A stretch of 64,000 nucleotides of DNA from Lacticaseibacillus brantae DSM 23927 (GCF_001436115.1 NZ_AYZQ01000003.1:124001-188000), one strand, 5' to 3'. Positions 23,495 through 32,716 are shown, numbered from the stretch's first letter. Numbers and translations: made by a program. The notes: generated by a model not told the origin, from the letters alone.

Positions 23495-24688
23495 ATGGTT
23501 AAGGTTTTGGCAGTGAACGCCGGCAGCTCCACATTGAAATGGAAGCTTTTTGACATGCCCGCTGAAGTCGAGTTGGCTGATGGCCTCATTGATCGGCTTG
23601 GTCAACCCAAATCAAAGGTCAAAATTACCTACGGGGACGGCCAGCAATTTGTTGATGATCACCCAATCGACTCGCATTCCGAAGCCGTGACGGCCTTGAT
23701 GACATATTTAAAGGACCTAGGCTTAGTTGAACATCTCCATGAAATCGTCGGCATTGGTCATCGTGTGGTTGCTGGAGGCGAAACCTTCAAAGAATCTGTG
23801 GTCGTCGACGACCATGTCTTACTTGAAATTAATAATTTACGCGATTATGCCCCGTTGCATAATCCAATTGAAGCGCGGTACATCGGGATTTTCCGGCAAG
23901 CTATGCCATGGGCCCTTGAAGTTGCTGTTTTTGATACGGCTTTTCACCAGAGTATGCCAGCGGTGAACTATTTGTACAGTTTGCCGTACCACTACTACGA
24001 AAAGTACGGCGCCCGTAAATATGGCGCTCACGGGACCAGTGTCCGTTTCGTTTCCCAACGGACTGCAGACTTAATGGGTAAACCTGTTGAAGACCTGCGG
24101 ATGATTGTGATGCATTTGGGCTCAGGTTCATCTGTCACGGCCGTGCAAGGCGGCAAGTCGCTGGATACCTCAATGGGCTTTACGCCGCTGGCAGGGGTCA
24201 CCATGGGTACCCGGACCGGGGATGTCGATGCGTCACTCGTTGCTTACTTGATGGATAAGCTGGGCATTACCGATGTCCACGAAATGATTCACATCCTCAA
24301 TAATCAATCCGGGCTGCTCGGGATTTCTGAACTATCTGCTGACCAACGCGACTTGGAAGATGTGGAAGCGACTGATCCAAAGGCGGCCCTGGCGCTAGAC
24401 ATTTACGCTAACCGGGTTGTGAAATACGTTGGTTCCTACGTGGCCTTGATGAACGGCGTGGACGCCTTGGTCTTTGCTGGCGGTGTCGGCGAAAATGGGA
24501 TTGATATGCGGGCCCGGATTATGGATCAATTAACCTATCTTGGTGCCACTATCGATTTAGAGAAAAATCAGGTGCGGGGCAAGGAAACCGACCTCAGTCG
24601 CGCAGATGCCACTGTGCAAACCTGGTTGGTGCCAACCAATGAAGAATTGATGATTGCCCGCGACGTCATGGACTTAGCTAACAATTAA
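23495..24688 (+). CDS. ackA: Acetate kinase
   Basis: Converts acetyl phosphate + ADP to acetate + ATP, the ATP-yielding step after phosphoketolase or phosphotransacetylase. 397 residues, the usual length. ASKHA-fold motifs: VLAVNAGSSTLKWKLF at 4-19, GHRVVAGGE near 89, FDTAFH near 145, the HLGSGSSVTAVQGGKS phosphate loop near 208, and FAGGVGENGIDMRARI near 328. AAGGAGG precedes ATG 23495. Together with the phosphoketolase at 34149 it supports an acetate branch. Confidence 0.97.
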   Translation: MVKVLAVNAGSSTLKWKLFDMPAEVELADGLIDRLGQPKSKVKITYGDGQQFVDDHPIDSHSEAVTALMTYLKDLGLVEHLHEIVGIGHRVVAGGETFKESVVVDDHVLLEINNLRDYAPLHNPIEARYIGIFRQAMPWALEVAVFDTAFHQSMPAVNYLYSLPYHYYEKYGARKYGAHGTSVRFVSQRTADLMGKPVEDLRMIVMHLGSGSSVTAVQGGKSLDTSMGFTPLAGVTMGTRTGDVDASLVAYLMDKLGITDVHEMIHILNNQSGLLGISELSADQRDLEDVEATDPKAALALDIYANRVVKYVGSYVALMNGVDALVFAGGVGENGIDMRARIMDQLTYLGATIDLEKNQVRGKETDLSRADATVQTWLVPTNEELMIARDVMDLANN

Positions 24689-24737
24689 AAAAAGCATTGC
24701 GACTTAACCACTTGGTTAAGTCACAACGCTTTTTTTA
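24686..24737. terminator. Bidirectional terminator
   Basis: A long stem: AAAAAAAGC and GCGACTTAACC pair with GGTTAAGTC and GCTTTTTTT around small internal loops. It lies between convergent ackA and the permease gene. Confidence 0.9.
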
Positions 24738-24738
24738 A

Positions 24739-26190
24739 TTATTTCGTGGCAGCTGCATTGCGCTTATCGCGCCGCGCCAAGGCTGGCAGAATGAGTCCAA
24801 GAGCCAATAAGACCAGTGGGGTCATAATGTTCAGGGCCAATTGGAACCACCAAGTTGAAGGATTGTCGGCCATAGAAATCTTTGGCACCATCCCCAAGAT
24901 GCAGGCAAAGGCAGTAAAGATGAAACACCAACCACCAATGATGACACCTAAGCGCCCACTTTTGACAAAGTGGTAATCAGAATGGAACTTGCCTAATTGC
25001 TTACTAAGTAAGATGAAGGCTAAAAACACCCAGAGGTAACGTAATGGCATGACAACTGAATTCAAGTTTAACAACCAGTTGAAGAGTTCAGTCATGTTAC
25101 CAATTCCTAAAGCGGGCAAAATGATCAAGATGCTGACCAGCACCCCAGTCATCTTGTAACCGTTCATTGGCGTACCTTTCGCATTAAGCTTCGACAGGCT
25201 AGCAGGGATGAAGTTGTCATCCGCATCCCCAAGCAAAATCTTCAGTGGGGCATCAATTGAGAAGGCCAAAGCCGAGACTTGTGCCAGGGTATTGGCAATA
25301 GCGTACAAGATCATGAAGGTTGGTCCAACATGGAAGTAATTCCCTAACATTTGGAAAGCGGTATAAGGACCATTAGCCATCAAGTCCGTTGGGATATGGT
25401 TGGAGTTGAATAAAACACCCATCCCAAATGAGCCTAGGATAGCACATAAGGCTACCATACCGGCCAAGACCAACATCCCCATTGGGAATTCACGAGAAGC
25501 GTTTTTGGTGTTGTTAACGTAAGGCGAGATTTTTTCAGCCCCACCAACCGCAAAGACGAGCATGGAGAGCGTGGTGAAGTAATTAAAGTTGAACTTCGGA
25601 ATATACGTCGATAACTTACCCATGTCAGGTGTGGCCACATGCACACCCTTAACCATGAATGGGGCAGCCACGGCCAGAATAATGAAGAGAATCGACATAA
25701 TGAACATTGCCGTCCCCGCCATACTCCCAATCCGATTCAGCGTTGTCAGGCCGCGTGAGGCTAACCAGAGAAAAATTAAGAAGAGCACAAGACAGATTGC
25801 TGATACTGTAATAGAAGGAACGGTCTTCAAGAAGTTCCCATTTCCCCGAAAAAGCCAACTTAGTGCAATAATAATACTTTGAGGTTTCTGAGCGAGGTAA
25901 GGAATATGTACAACCCAATAAGTCCATGCGGCAAAATAAGCGAGCCGCTTCGTGCTTGTTTCCTTGACCCAAGATGAGACCCCACCGTTTTGATCCTTAA
26001 AGGTCGACCCGAGTTGGCCTACAATTAAGGCATACGGAACGAAATAGAGCAGCATGATTAAAATCCATGATGTAATCACTGACAAGCCTTGTTGCGCGTA
26101 GTTATTGAAGACGTTTTGAAGTCCCCAAACCGCAACGAACGCAATCAGTGCAATATTGAACCAACGTAATTGCTTGGTTTCTGTTGCCAT
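24739..26190 (-). CDS. APC-superfamily amino acid permease (GGA/YjeM-like)
   Basis: 483 residues with about 12 hydrophobic segments, an amino-acid transporter of the cytoplasmic membrane. The first helix region LIAFVAVWGLQNVFNNYAQQG carries the unwound substrate-binding helix typical of APC proteins. The conserved VFAVGGAEKISPYVNNTKNA motif near 205 resembles glutamate/GABA antiporters. The exact substrate is not proven. TAGGAGGTTATT precedes ATG. A strong promoter with an operator-like repeat lies directly upstream. Confidence 0.85.
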   Translation of the reverse strand: MATETKQLRWFNIALIAFVAVWGLQNVFNNYAQQGLSVITSWILIMLLYFVPYALIVGQLGSTFKDQNGGVSSWVKETSTKRLAYFAAWTYWVVHIPYLAQKPQSIIIALSWLFRGNGNFLKTVPSITVSAICLVLFLIFLWLASRGLTTLNRIGSMAGTAMFIMSILFIILAVAAPFMVKGVHVATPDMGKLSTYIPKFNFNYFTTLSMLVFAVGGAEKISPYVNNTKNASREFPMGMLVLAGMVALCAILGSFGMGVLFNSNHIPTDLMANGPYTAFQMLGNYFHVGPTFMILYAIANTLAQVSALAFSIDAPLKILLGDADDNFIPASLSKLNAKGTPMNGYKMTGVLVSILIILPALGIGNMTELFNWLLNLNSVVMPLRYLWVFLAFILLSKQLGKFHSDYHFVKSGRLGVIIGGWCFIFTAFACILGMVPKISMADNPSTWWFQLALNIMTPLVLLALGLILPALARRDKRNAAATK

Positions 26191-26201
26191 AATAACCTCC
26201 T

Positions 26202-26252
26202 ATATTGTGATGTATTCTACAATATTCTAGCGATTAAGCGCAGGCATAGCAA
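26202..26252 (-). promoter_or_regulatory. Permease promoter with operator-like inverted repeat
   Basis: On the minus strand TTGCTA (26252-26247), 17 bases, TAGAAT (26229-26224). ATATTGT (26202-26208) and ACAATAT (26219-26225) form a perfect inverted repeat with a 10-base spacer overlapping the -10 edge and start point, which would suit a repressor. Confidence 0.6.
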
Positions 26253-26309
26253 TAGAATTCGGTGGTTGTTAGTGACTTTAACCAAATATGAGATTTTGAG
26301 GAGGATATA

Positions 26310-26993
26310 ATGGATTCTCGATTAGTTGTTTTGAACAATTTACAGGCACATTATGGTCGGCAGCATTGGTGGCAGGCCGATTCATTGGAAGATTGGCTGA
26401 TGATGATTTTGATTCAACGCACGACTTCAAAGAACGTGGAGAAGGCTGTTGAGAACTTGAAACCTTACTTAGAGATTAAGCAGTTGTTATCCATGCCATT
26501 ATCTGACCTTGAGGATTTAGTCCGACCTGCTGGCTTCTACCGTCAAAAGGCGCAACGCATTCATGACTTGGTTGAATGGTTTCAAGCGCAAGGCGGCAGT
26601 TTCGAAGAGATTAGTGCCCGCCCCGTCGATGAATTACGCCAGACCCTTTTGGCCCTCAATGGGATTGGTCCAGAAACCGCGGATGTCATGTTGATGTATA
26701 CCTTTAACCACAAAACATTCGTGGCAGATGAATACGCGCTGAGATTGTTTAACCGACTAGGCTTTGGTCCTTATAAAGGCTATGAACCGATGCGCCAGGA
26801 CTTTCAAGATGTTTTGGCAACGGCCACGTTGGATCAAGCTCGCGAATGGCACGCCTTGATTGATGAACATGGGAAGACCCAAGTCCGACATGCCTATGAC
26901 GATTCTTTTCTACTACAGCCCAATGTCTCCGCTGATACCTGGCCGCCAGAAGCGGTTCAAAAAGATGAAACTGATGGCCTGCCAGCAGAATAA
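26310..26993 (+). CDS. HhH-GPD base-excision DNA glycosylase-like protein
   Basis: 227 residues of the endonuclease III superfamily, which removes damaged bases. The helix-hairpin-helix reads LNGIGPETADVML near 115-127, and the catalytic Asp is in FVADEYALRLFNRLG near 138. The Lys of bifunctional Nth enzymes (GRKTA) is Glu here, and the four Cys of the C-terminal iron-sulfur cluster are absent. This is the pattern of the MagIII-like monofunctional alkyl-base glycosylases, so it would not cut the DNA strand itself. GAGGAGG precedes ATG. Confidence 0.82.
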   Translation: MDSRLVVLNNLQAHYGRQHWWQADSLEDWLMMILIQRTTSKNVEKAVENLKPYLEIKQLLSMPLSDLEDLVRPAGFYRQKAQRIHDLVEWFQAQGGSFEEISARPVDELRQTLLALNGIGPETADVMLMYTFNHKTFVADEYALRLFNRLGFGPYKGYEPMRQDFQDVLATATLDQAREWHALIDEHGKTQVRHAYDDSFLLQPNVSADTWPPEAVQKDETDGLPAE

Positions 26994-27016
26994 TCAGTCT
27001 AAGAAGGTGATCACCG

Positions 27017-27511
27017 ATGATGCGTGAACAGGTTTACGTGATTATGACTTTTATGGGGACGTGGTTGCTGTATGGCTTTTCACTGTACCAAGGCGCCCTG
27101 GAATTGACTGACCAGAAACGAATTGTTGATAAATTGAAGGATACCACCCCCTATCCGAAGGTGTCGCCTTGGTACTGGATCTTGCCACCGCTCAAATTAA
27201 AACGGGAGCGCCAACGGCTGCAGCGAATTCTTCACGATCGCATCAATGAACAAGAAGAAGCTGCTGACTTGTTTAGTTTCTTTAATCGGGCCACGGCCTG
27301 GTTCTACATCGCGTTAGCTGGCATTCTCAACGGGGTGGCAAGCACCGGCGCGCTGATGGCCCAATACTTACCGTCGGGTTCAATCTGGTTCAGCGTTGCG
27401 CTTGATGTGCTGATGGTGGTCATCGGGGTGCTTCACGTCCGTTATCGGTTAGCGCATTGGCGTGGCCAAAGGATGCGGGCGCGCTTTTTCCGCAATCCGC
27501 ATGACAGATAA
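27017..27511 (+). CDS. Unknown membrane protein, 164 residues
   Basis: One helix at the N-terminus (about 6-26), a basic cytoplasmic middle (LKLKRERQRLQRILHDRINEQEEAADL, possibly coiled coil) and two helices at about 93-112 and 125-143, ending in an Arg-rich tail. No family recognised. GAAGGTGATC precedes ATG 27017; ATG 27020 is an equal alternative. It follows the glycosylase by 23 bases and is probably co-transcribed with it, though no functional link is obvious. Confidence 0.7.
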   Translation: MMREQVYVIMTFMGTWLLYGFSLYQGALELTDQKRIVDKLKDTTPYPKVSPWYWILPPLKLKRERQRLQRILHDRINEQEEAADLFSFFNRATAWFYIALAGILNGVASTGALMAQYLPSGSIWFSVALDVLMVVIGVLHVRYRLAHWRGQRMRARFFRNPHDR

Positions 27512-27558
27512 TCCTGAAAGTTTTCTTCAAAACCCCTCTCCCCAAAAAATATTTTCAA

Positions 27559-27605
27559 CAAACTACAACTTGTAGGTTGCAAACTTCAAACAATCGGAGT
27601 ATATT
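27559..27605 (+). promoter_or_regulatory. Promoter and TetR-type operator of the tetR-yhgE unit
   Basis: TTGCAA (27577-27582), 17 bases, TATATT (27600-27605) form a strong promoter. Directly upstream, CTACAA-C-TTGTAG (27563-27575) is a perfect palindrome, extended by CAA/TTG at 27559 and 27579, as expected for autoregulation by the TetR protein. Confidence 0.7.
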
Positions 27606-27647
27606 CACATATTGTAATTAGAGAATACTTTGAGGGGAGGCACCGAC

Positions 27648-28229
27648 ATGGGGAAACATCGGGTACTTGATCATGACAAAGTGTTGGAGGCTGCTAGAGA
27701 GATTGTCCTGCGGGATGGCAGCTTTCAATCATTGTCGTTTCAAAGCTTAGCCAAAGAACTTGATATTCGGTCACAGTCACTCTATAACTACTTCCACAAT
27801 ATGGATGAAGTGATTGAAACATTGGGTACTGAATTCATGGATCGCTTGTATCAACAGCTCGTTGAACGGTTATCTGGCGTTTCTGGACGCGAAGCATTGA
27901 AGATTTATGCTGAAACCGCACATGATTACTTCGATAGCGAAGGGCCAATGGTTGAATTACTCTATTTCATCCATAACTACCCTGAAACGAGTCCGTTTGT
28001 TGAAGCAACTGGTAGGGCCCTCGGTTTACTGCGGCGCTTGGTCAAAAATGTTAAATTGCGCCATATGGATACCAGCGCCTATGTACAAGCGTTTATCAGT
28101 TCAGTTTTAGGCTTTACGGTCTTGGAAATCATGGGCTTTTTACCTGATCGAAATCCTAGCCGGAAGACCTCATTCCAAGAACTACTCGGACTTTATCTCG
28201 ATGAAGCCGATCCAGCAACTATTCAATAG
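27648..28229 (+). CDS. TetR/AcrR family transcriptional regulator
   Basis: 193 residues. The N-terminal helix-turn-helix is clear (FQSLSFQSLAKELDIRSQS then LYNYFHNMDEVIETL, about 25-60), followed by a helical ligand-binding domain of the WHG type. ATG 27648 is preferred because GAGGGGAGG lies upstream; GTG-type starts further up lack one. It is ten bases before the exporter gene and is inferred to repress this unit through the palindrome in its promoter. The inducer is unknown, perhaps a substrate of the exporter. Confidence 0.9.
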   Translation: MGKHRVLDHDKVLEAAREIVLRDGSFQSLSFQSLAKELDIRSQSLYNYFHNMDEVIETLGTEFMDRLYQQLVERLSGVSGREALKIYAETAHDYFDSEGPMVELLYFIHNYPETSPFVEATGRALGLLRRLVKNVKLRHMDTSAYVQAFISSVLGFTVLEIMGFLPDRNPSRKTSFQELLGLYLDEADPATIQ

Positions 28230-28239
28230 GAGGTACGCA

Positions 28240-30645
28240 ATGCTAAAAGACGAATTTAAGTTCATCGGCAAGAACCGCATGATTTTACTATCAGTGTTGG
28301 TCATCATGCTGATTCCATTTCTTTACTCCATCTTCTTCTTAAAGTCCGTTTGGGATCCTTATGGGGATACCAAGGACTTGCCTGTCGCAGTCGTTAACCA
28401 AGATAAGGCTGTGGACTATCAAGGTAAAACCATCGCCGTTGGGGACGAAATGGTTAAGACATTGAAGAAGGACGATCAACTTGGCTGGCGCTTTGTTTCA
28501 GCAGCTCAAGCCAAAAAAGGGATGAAGGATAACAAGTACTACACGGTTATTACGATTCCTTCCAACTTCTCGGCTAACGCCGCAACAGTTTTAAAAGATA
28601 AACCCAAGAAGATGAACTTAACTTATGAAACCAACGACTCCTTGAACTACTTGAGCCAAGTTATTAGTGGCGTTGGGGTTGATAAGTTAAATTCTGAAAT
28701 CCGGGCCAAGGTGACTAATGTTTATGCCAGCGCCTTATTCAGCCAAATGAAATTGGTTGGTAAGGGCATGACCAAGGCTGCTGACGGCGCGACCCAACTG
28801 GGTGACGGCCTCGTGACCTTGGACAATGGGTTAAACAAGTACACCGTTGGGGTTTCTCAAGTGAATGATGGTTTGCAAACCATGAAGGTTCAAGTGAGCC
28901 CATTGTCATCTGGTGTTCAACAACTCGCCACCGGTGCGAGCCAATTGGATACTGGCTTAGGCCAATTGAATGGCAAGGTTGCACCATTAGCAAGTGGTGT
29001 AAGCCGCTTGAACGGTGGGGCTTCTCAAGTTTCTAATGGGTTAAGCGTTCTGTATGGTAAGACTGGCGAGCTTCAAAAGGGTGCAAGTCAATTGGCTACC
29101 GGATCAACCTCACTTGTTGGTGGACTAACCACCTATACCGCAGGTGTTGGTAGCTTAGCTAAGGGCATTAATGAAATGGCAGCGCAAGCGCCAGAGCTGA
29201 CAAAAGGTGTCAATGATTTGAATAGTGGTGCCGCAGGACTGGCAAATGGTGTGGCTTCAATGCAGAGCAAGGTTAGTGAAGGTAATCAACAAAGTGCACA
29301 AGCATTGCAAGCTGCGCTCCAAGAGACGGCAGGACAAATGTCGAATGATGCCGATAAAGCTGCTGTGGCTGCCTTAGGCCAGAAAATTAATGCCATTGTC
29401 GGTGCCAGTTCCACAAGCGTTTCTGATGGTTTGTCGTCAATCGCTTCTGGTGCTAACCAACTTTCGGCTGGAACTGCTCAATTAGCTAATTCTACGGGCG
29501 CCTTGGTTGCAGGTATCAATAAACTTAATACCGGCAGCACGCAACTCAATGCCAATAGCGCTGCAATTGTGGCTGGTGCCAAAGAATTAGAAGCTGGGAC
29601 TGCAAAGCTCAATGGACAAGTACCTGCTTTAGTCACTGGCGTTTCTCAATTGAACTCAGGTGCCGCTCAAGTAAGTACCGGCTTAACCACATTAAATGGT
29701 CAAATTCCTGCCTTAACATCTGGTGTTGGCCAATTGGCAACCGGTGCAACACAATTGGATAACGGTCTTGGCCAGTTGAATGGTCAGATCCCAACCTTGA
29801 TGAGTGGTGTTAACCAGTTGGCCAGTGGGGCATCAGAATTGAACGGTAATAGCGGTCAATTAACTGATGGCGCAAGCAAGTTACAAACTGGTTCCAAGAG
29901 CTTGGCAACGCAATTAGGTTCTGGTGCTAAGCAAATCAATGGCATTAAGACAACCAGCGCAACATCTGATATGTTCGCTGCACCAACGAAAGTGACCCAC
30001 AAGAACTATTCATATGTTCCTAACTACGGGCATGCTTTAGCACCTTATGTGCTTTCCTTAGCACTTTACGTTGGGGCCTTGGTCTTCAACTTCGCTTACC
30101 CAATCCGTAAGGTTTCAAAGGCCGACGGTACTGCAACACAATGGTTTGTTTCTAAGGCTGTGCTTGGCGGCGTTGTCGCTGTCGGGGCCGCAGTTGTCGA
30201 AGCAACCTTGATGATGGTTGGTGGCTTAACAGTTGCTCATGTTGGGCAGTACTACTTGTTCGCCATTCTGTTTGCCCTAGCGTCAATGTACCTGGTGATG
30301 TTCTTGTCAATGTTACTCGACAACCCAGGTCGTTTCATCGCGATGGTCTTACTGATGTTGCAATTAGGTGGTTCCGGTGGGACCTTCCCAATGGAAATTA
30401 CCAATGGCTTCTATAATGCCATTCACCCATTCCTGCCAATGACGTACTCAATCTTAGGTTTCCGGAATGCTTTGACTGGCGGAATTGCTTCAGGTACAAC
30501 CACTGGTGCGGTTTGGTTCTTAATCTTGGTCAGTGGCGTCAGCTTACTCCTGTTATGGTTAAGCATGATTTTCTTACAACGTCGTCATCTGATGGGAATT
30601 TCCCAACTTGATAACAACCAAGAACTCCAAGCAGTTGAAAAGTAA
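28240..30645 (+). CDS. YhgE/Pip-domain membrane protein (ABC-2/MmpL-like exporter or phage-infection protein family)
   Basis: 801 residues. A single N-terminal helix (about 15-36) precedes an extracellular domain of the Pip family (LPVAVVNQDKAV near 60). Next comes a long region from about 180 to 575 made of short G-A-x-Q-L-x-x-G repeats (for example GASQLDTGLGQLNG, GVNQLASGASELNG), which probably form an extended helical rod. About six transmembrane helices close the protein. The family includes the lactococcal phage-infection protein and the T7SS-linked YueB/EsaA. ATG 28240 follows AGGAGG; the upstream frame overlaps tetR. Confidence 0.88.
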   Translation: MLKDEFKFIGKNRMILLSVLVIMLIPFLYSIFFLKSVWDPYGDTKDLPVAVVNQDKAVDYQGKTIAVGDEMVKTLKKDDQLGWRFVSAAQAKKGMKDNKYYTVITIPSNFSANAATVLKDKPKKMNLTYETNDSLNYLSQVISGVGVDKLNSEIRAKVTNVYASALFSQMKLVGKGMTKAADGATQLGDGLVTLDNGLNKYTVGVSQVNDGLQTMKVQVSPLSSGVQQLATGASQLDTGLGQLNGKVAPLASGVSRLNGGASQVSNGLSVLYGKTGELQKGASQLATGSTSLVGGLTTYTAGVGSLAKGINEMAAQAPELTKGVNDLNSGAAGLANGVASMQSKVSEGNQQSAQALQAALQETAGQMSNDADKAAVAALGQKINAIVGASSTSVSDGLSSIASGANQLSAGTAQLANSTGALVAGINKLNTGSTQLNANSAAIVAGAKELEAGTAKLNGQVPALVTGVSQLNSGAAQVSTGLTTLNGQIPALTSGVGQLATGATQLDNGLGQLNGQIPTLMSGVNQLASGASELNGNSGQLTDGASKLQTGSKSLATQLGSGAKQINGIKTTSATSDMFAAPTKVTHKNYSYVPNYGHALAPYVLSLALYVGALVFNFAYPIRKVSKADGTATQWFVSKAVLGGVVAVGAAVVEATLMMVGGLTVAHVGQYYLFAILFALASMYLVMFLSMLLDNPGRFIAMVLLMLQLGGSGGTFPMEITNGFYNAIHPFLPMTYSILGFRNALTGGIASGTTTGAVWFLILVSGVSLLLLWLSMIFLQRRHLMGISQLDNNQELQAVEK

Positions 30646-30663
30646 AATCGCAGCATAAAAATT

Positions 30664-30703
30664 AATGGCGCGAATCCAGTCAAATGGGTTCGCGCCATTT
30701 TTT
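30664..30703 (+). terminator. Rho-independent terminator of the yhgE gene
   Basis: AATGGCGCGAATCC pairs with GGGTTCGCGCCATT (one G-U), followed by TTTTTT. Confidence 0.93.
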
Positions 30704-30748
30704 ATGAAGGTGTAGTATGACTTTAATTGAATGAAAGAAGGCATTGTG

Positions 30749-31765
30749 ATGTGTACAGGAATTAGATTGTCATCTACTGATGGGAAGGTCTTCTGGGGAC
30801 GGACCATGGATCTGGCCGCGGGCATGTTTGGTGAAGATGGGAACCCGATGCCATCGTGCGTCGTGGCGTATCCGCAAGGGATTCAGATCAAAAGCGTCCT
30901 GAACAGCTGGCAATCCAAATACGCCGTTGTTGGTGTTGGTGGCAAGGGCACGCATATTTTATACGATGGCGTGAATGAAGCAGGTCTGGCTGGCGATATT
31001 CAGGTCTTAATGGAATGCACCCGGGCCAGCCAAGAATCCATCGCTGCGCGCGGCTTGACCCCTGTGATTGGCGAAGAATTCGTGACCTATGTCTTGAGTC
31101 AGTATGCGTCCGTTGCGGAAATCCGCGCCGATTATCAAAAGTTCGCCCTCTTGGACCAACCGTTAGAAGTGAATGGTGGGAAGTATTCAATTCCAGCGCA
31201 CTACACGTTTGTCGATGAAACTGGCGACAGCATTGTCCTTGAACCCGTTAATGATGGGGCGTTTAAGCTATATGACAATATTGGCGTTGTCACCAATAGT
31301 CCGGAGTATGGTTGGCAGACCACCAACTTACGCAACTATATGGGGATGACCGACCAAAATATTACGGCCGATCAAGAGTGGAATCCTAACTTGACGTTGC
31401 ACCCAATCGAAGGTGGGACCGGTTATGGGCTGTATGGCTTACCCGGCGACTTCACGTCCGTCTCGCGGTTTACGCGCGCTGCGGTGATCGCCAATCATAT
31501 GGACACTTTCACCGCCGACCAAGGTCTGAATCAACTGTATGCTGCGTTTCGGTCAGTGATTATTCCCCGCGGGTTAGAACATGCCAATCCACAGTCTCCA
31601 TTGACTGATTACACCCGCTATTGGGTAGGCTATGATTTAAGCCAACGCACATTGGTCATGCAGACGGGCAATGGGTTAGCTTTCAATGAAAAAGCCATTG
31701 ATCAGACAATCTCTGACGTGACTTACTTTGATGTTGACAATAGTAATGCCGTGCACGCTTTATAA
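30749..31765 (+). CDS. Choloylglycine hydrolase family enzyme (bile salt hydrolase / penicillin V acylase)
   Basis: 338-residue Ntn hydrolase that cleaves amide bonds, in family members those of conjugated bile salts, penicillin V or acyl-homoserine lactones. The start must be ATG 30749, because Cys2 becomes the N-terminal nucleophile. R18 and D21 (WGRTMDLA) are at the canonical positions, and NNIGVVTNSPEYGWQ-type Asn and SVSRFTRAA Arg regions follow. The substrate pocket cannot be read well enough to choose bile salts or penicillin V. No signal peptide, so it is cytoplasmic. Confidence 0.88.
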   Translation: MCTGIRLSSTDGKVFWGRTMDLAAGMFGEDGNPMPSCVVAYPQGIQIKSVLNSWQSKYAVVGVGGKGTHILYDGVNEAGLAGDIQVLMECTRASQESIAARGLTPVIGEEFVTYVLSQYASVAEIRADYQKFALLDQPLEVNGGKYSIPAHYTFVDETGDSIVLEPVNDGAFKLYDNIGVVTNSPEYGWQTTNLRNYMGMTDQNITADQEWNPNLTLHPIEGGTGYGLYGLPGDFTSVSRFTRAAVIANHMDTFTADQGLNQLYAAFRSVIIPRGLEHANPQSPLTDYTRYWVGYDLSQRTLVMQTGNGLAFNEKAIDQTISDVTYFDVDNSNAVHAL

Positions 31766-31767
31766 AA

Positions 31768-31806
31768 ATAGCCCTCAGCGCATTTTTGCACTGAGGGTTA
31801 TTTTTT
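31768..31806. terminator. Bidirectional terminator
   Basis: ATAGCCCTCAG (31768-31778) pairs with CTGAGGGTTAT (31791-31801), T-run after. It ends the hydrolase gene and overlaps the 3' end of the convergent SdpI-like gene. Confidence 0.88.
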
Positions 31807-32440
31807 ATTGCGTCTTAATGGCAATGCGGACACTGTAGAGCAGAATACCAAACAGCCAAATGAGGAAGATGCCCAAGAAAATCACTGAAATTATTGGGGA
31901 GAAGAACAAGCTGAGTAACACAAGCAGTCCCCCGCCAACAAAGCTATACCCCAGTACCCGGTTCAGCCGGCGCCAGACGGCCTGATTCTTGATGCGTGGC
32001 CAGTGCGCGTTCATTAAGCCGCTGTCGGCTGGGATAGTTGGCAGGTAATTGCCCATGCTGAGAAAGATCAAGCCAATGATGAATAAGGCAATGCGACGAA
32101 TGTCCATCGCTTGGCCGAGGCTGAAGCGAATCATGGTGATGTATAATACCACAGTCAAAATGGGGATGATGCTATAGACGACCCGTTCAAACCGAGGGGC
32201 AGGCGCTTGACCTTTTGACCGGAGACTAGTGATGCCAACGGCGAACCATTGTAACAGCAGCATCATGATTGGAATGCCAAAGACAACGATGGGTTTAGCT
32301 GCCCATTGATCTGGTTGGTTCATATAATTAAAGTGAATGACCATGCGATCGGGGAGTGCTTGATACTCGCTGAGTCCATAGATGATTGGTGCGAGAATGA
32401 TGAGACTGCTGATGATTAATGTTTTCCAAGTTTTATTCAT
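31805..32440 (-). CDS. SdpI-family membrane protein
   Basis: 211 residues with six or seven hydrophobic segments. The N-terminal DUF1648-like part (LPDRMVIHFNYMNQPDQWAAKP) and the SdpI-type end (SMGNYLPTI...RVLGYSF) match the family of the Bacillus immunity protein SdpI, which protects against the SdpC toxin and signals to SdpR. The start at ATG 32440 with GGAGGTGA upstream is chosen over 32506. It overlaps the upstream regulator gene by eight bases. No toxin gene is nearby, so a general membrane-stress or immunity role is inferred. Confidence 0.85.
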   Translation of the reverse strand: MNKTWKTLIISSLIILAPIIYGLSEYQALPDRMVIHFNYMNQPDQWAAKPIVVFGIPIMMLLLQWFAVGITSLRSKGQAPAPRFERVVYSIIPILTVVLYITMIRFSLGQAMDIRRIALFIIGLIFLSMGNYLPTIPADSGLMNAHWPRIKNQAVWRRLNRVLGYSFVGGGLLVLLSLFFSPIISVIFLGIFLIWLFGILLYSVRIAIKTQ

Positions 32441-32705
32441 GATTGTCACCTCCGAGACTGTAAATCCAACTAAGGACTTCTTCAAACACACTGGCATTGA
32501 GATCATAGTAGATGAAATTCTTATCCCGCCGCTCGCTAATCAGACCGGCCTGTTTCAAAAGCTTCAAGTGATATGAGATGGTCGCTTGCTGCAGGTCAAA
32601 CTGTGCGGCCAACTCACCGGCAGAATAGCTGCGCGTCCGCAGCAATTCCAAGATACGCCGGCGAATTGGGTCGGCAATGGCTTTTAAGGTTTGGTTCATT
32701 GCCAT
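32433..32705 (-). CDS. ArsR family repressor (SdpR-like)
   Basis: 90 residues, a winged helix protein: LKAIADPIRRRILELLRTR, then the recognition helix DLQQATISYHLKLLKQAGL and wing RRDKNFIYYDL. It has no metal-binding Cys cluster, as in SdpR, which is instead sequestered by SdpI at the membrane. AGGAGG precedes ATG. Two identical-format operators flank its promoter, so tight autorepression is likely. Confidence 0.9.
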   Translation of the reverse strand: MAMNQTLKAIADPIRRRILELLRTRSYSAGELAAQFDLQQATISYHLKLLKQAGLISERRDKNFIYYDLNASVFEEVLSWIYSLGGDNHE

Positions 32706-32716
32706 GACAACACCTC

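Noticed and set aside
28780-29960. Repeat array resembling tandem DNA repeats
   Set aside because: The periodicity is the degenerate GxxQLxxG protein rod of the YhgE/Pip gene; the units differ in sequence and spacing, so not CRISPR or satellite DNA.
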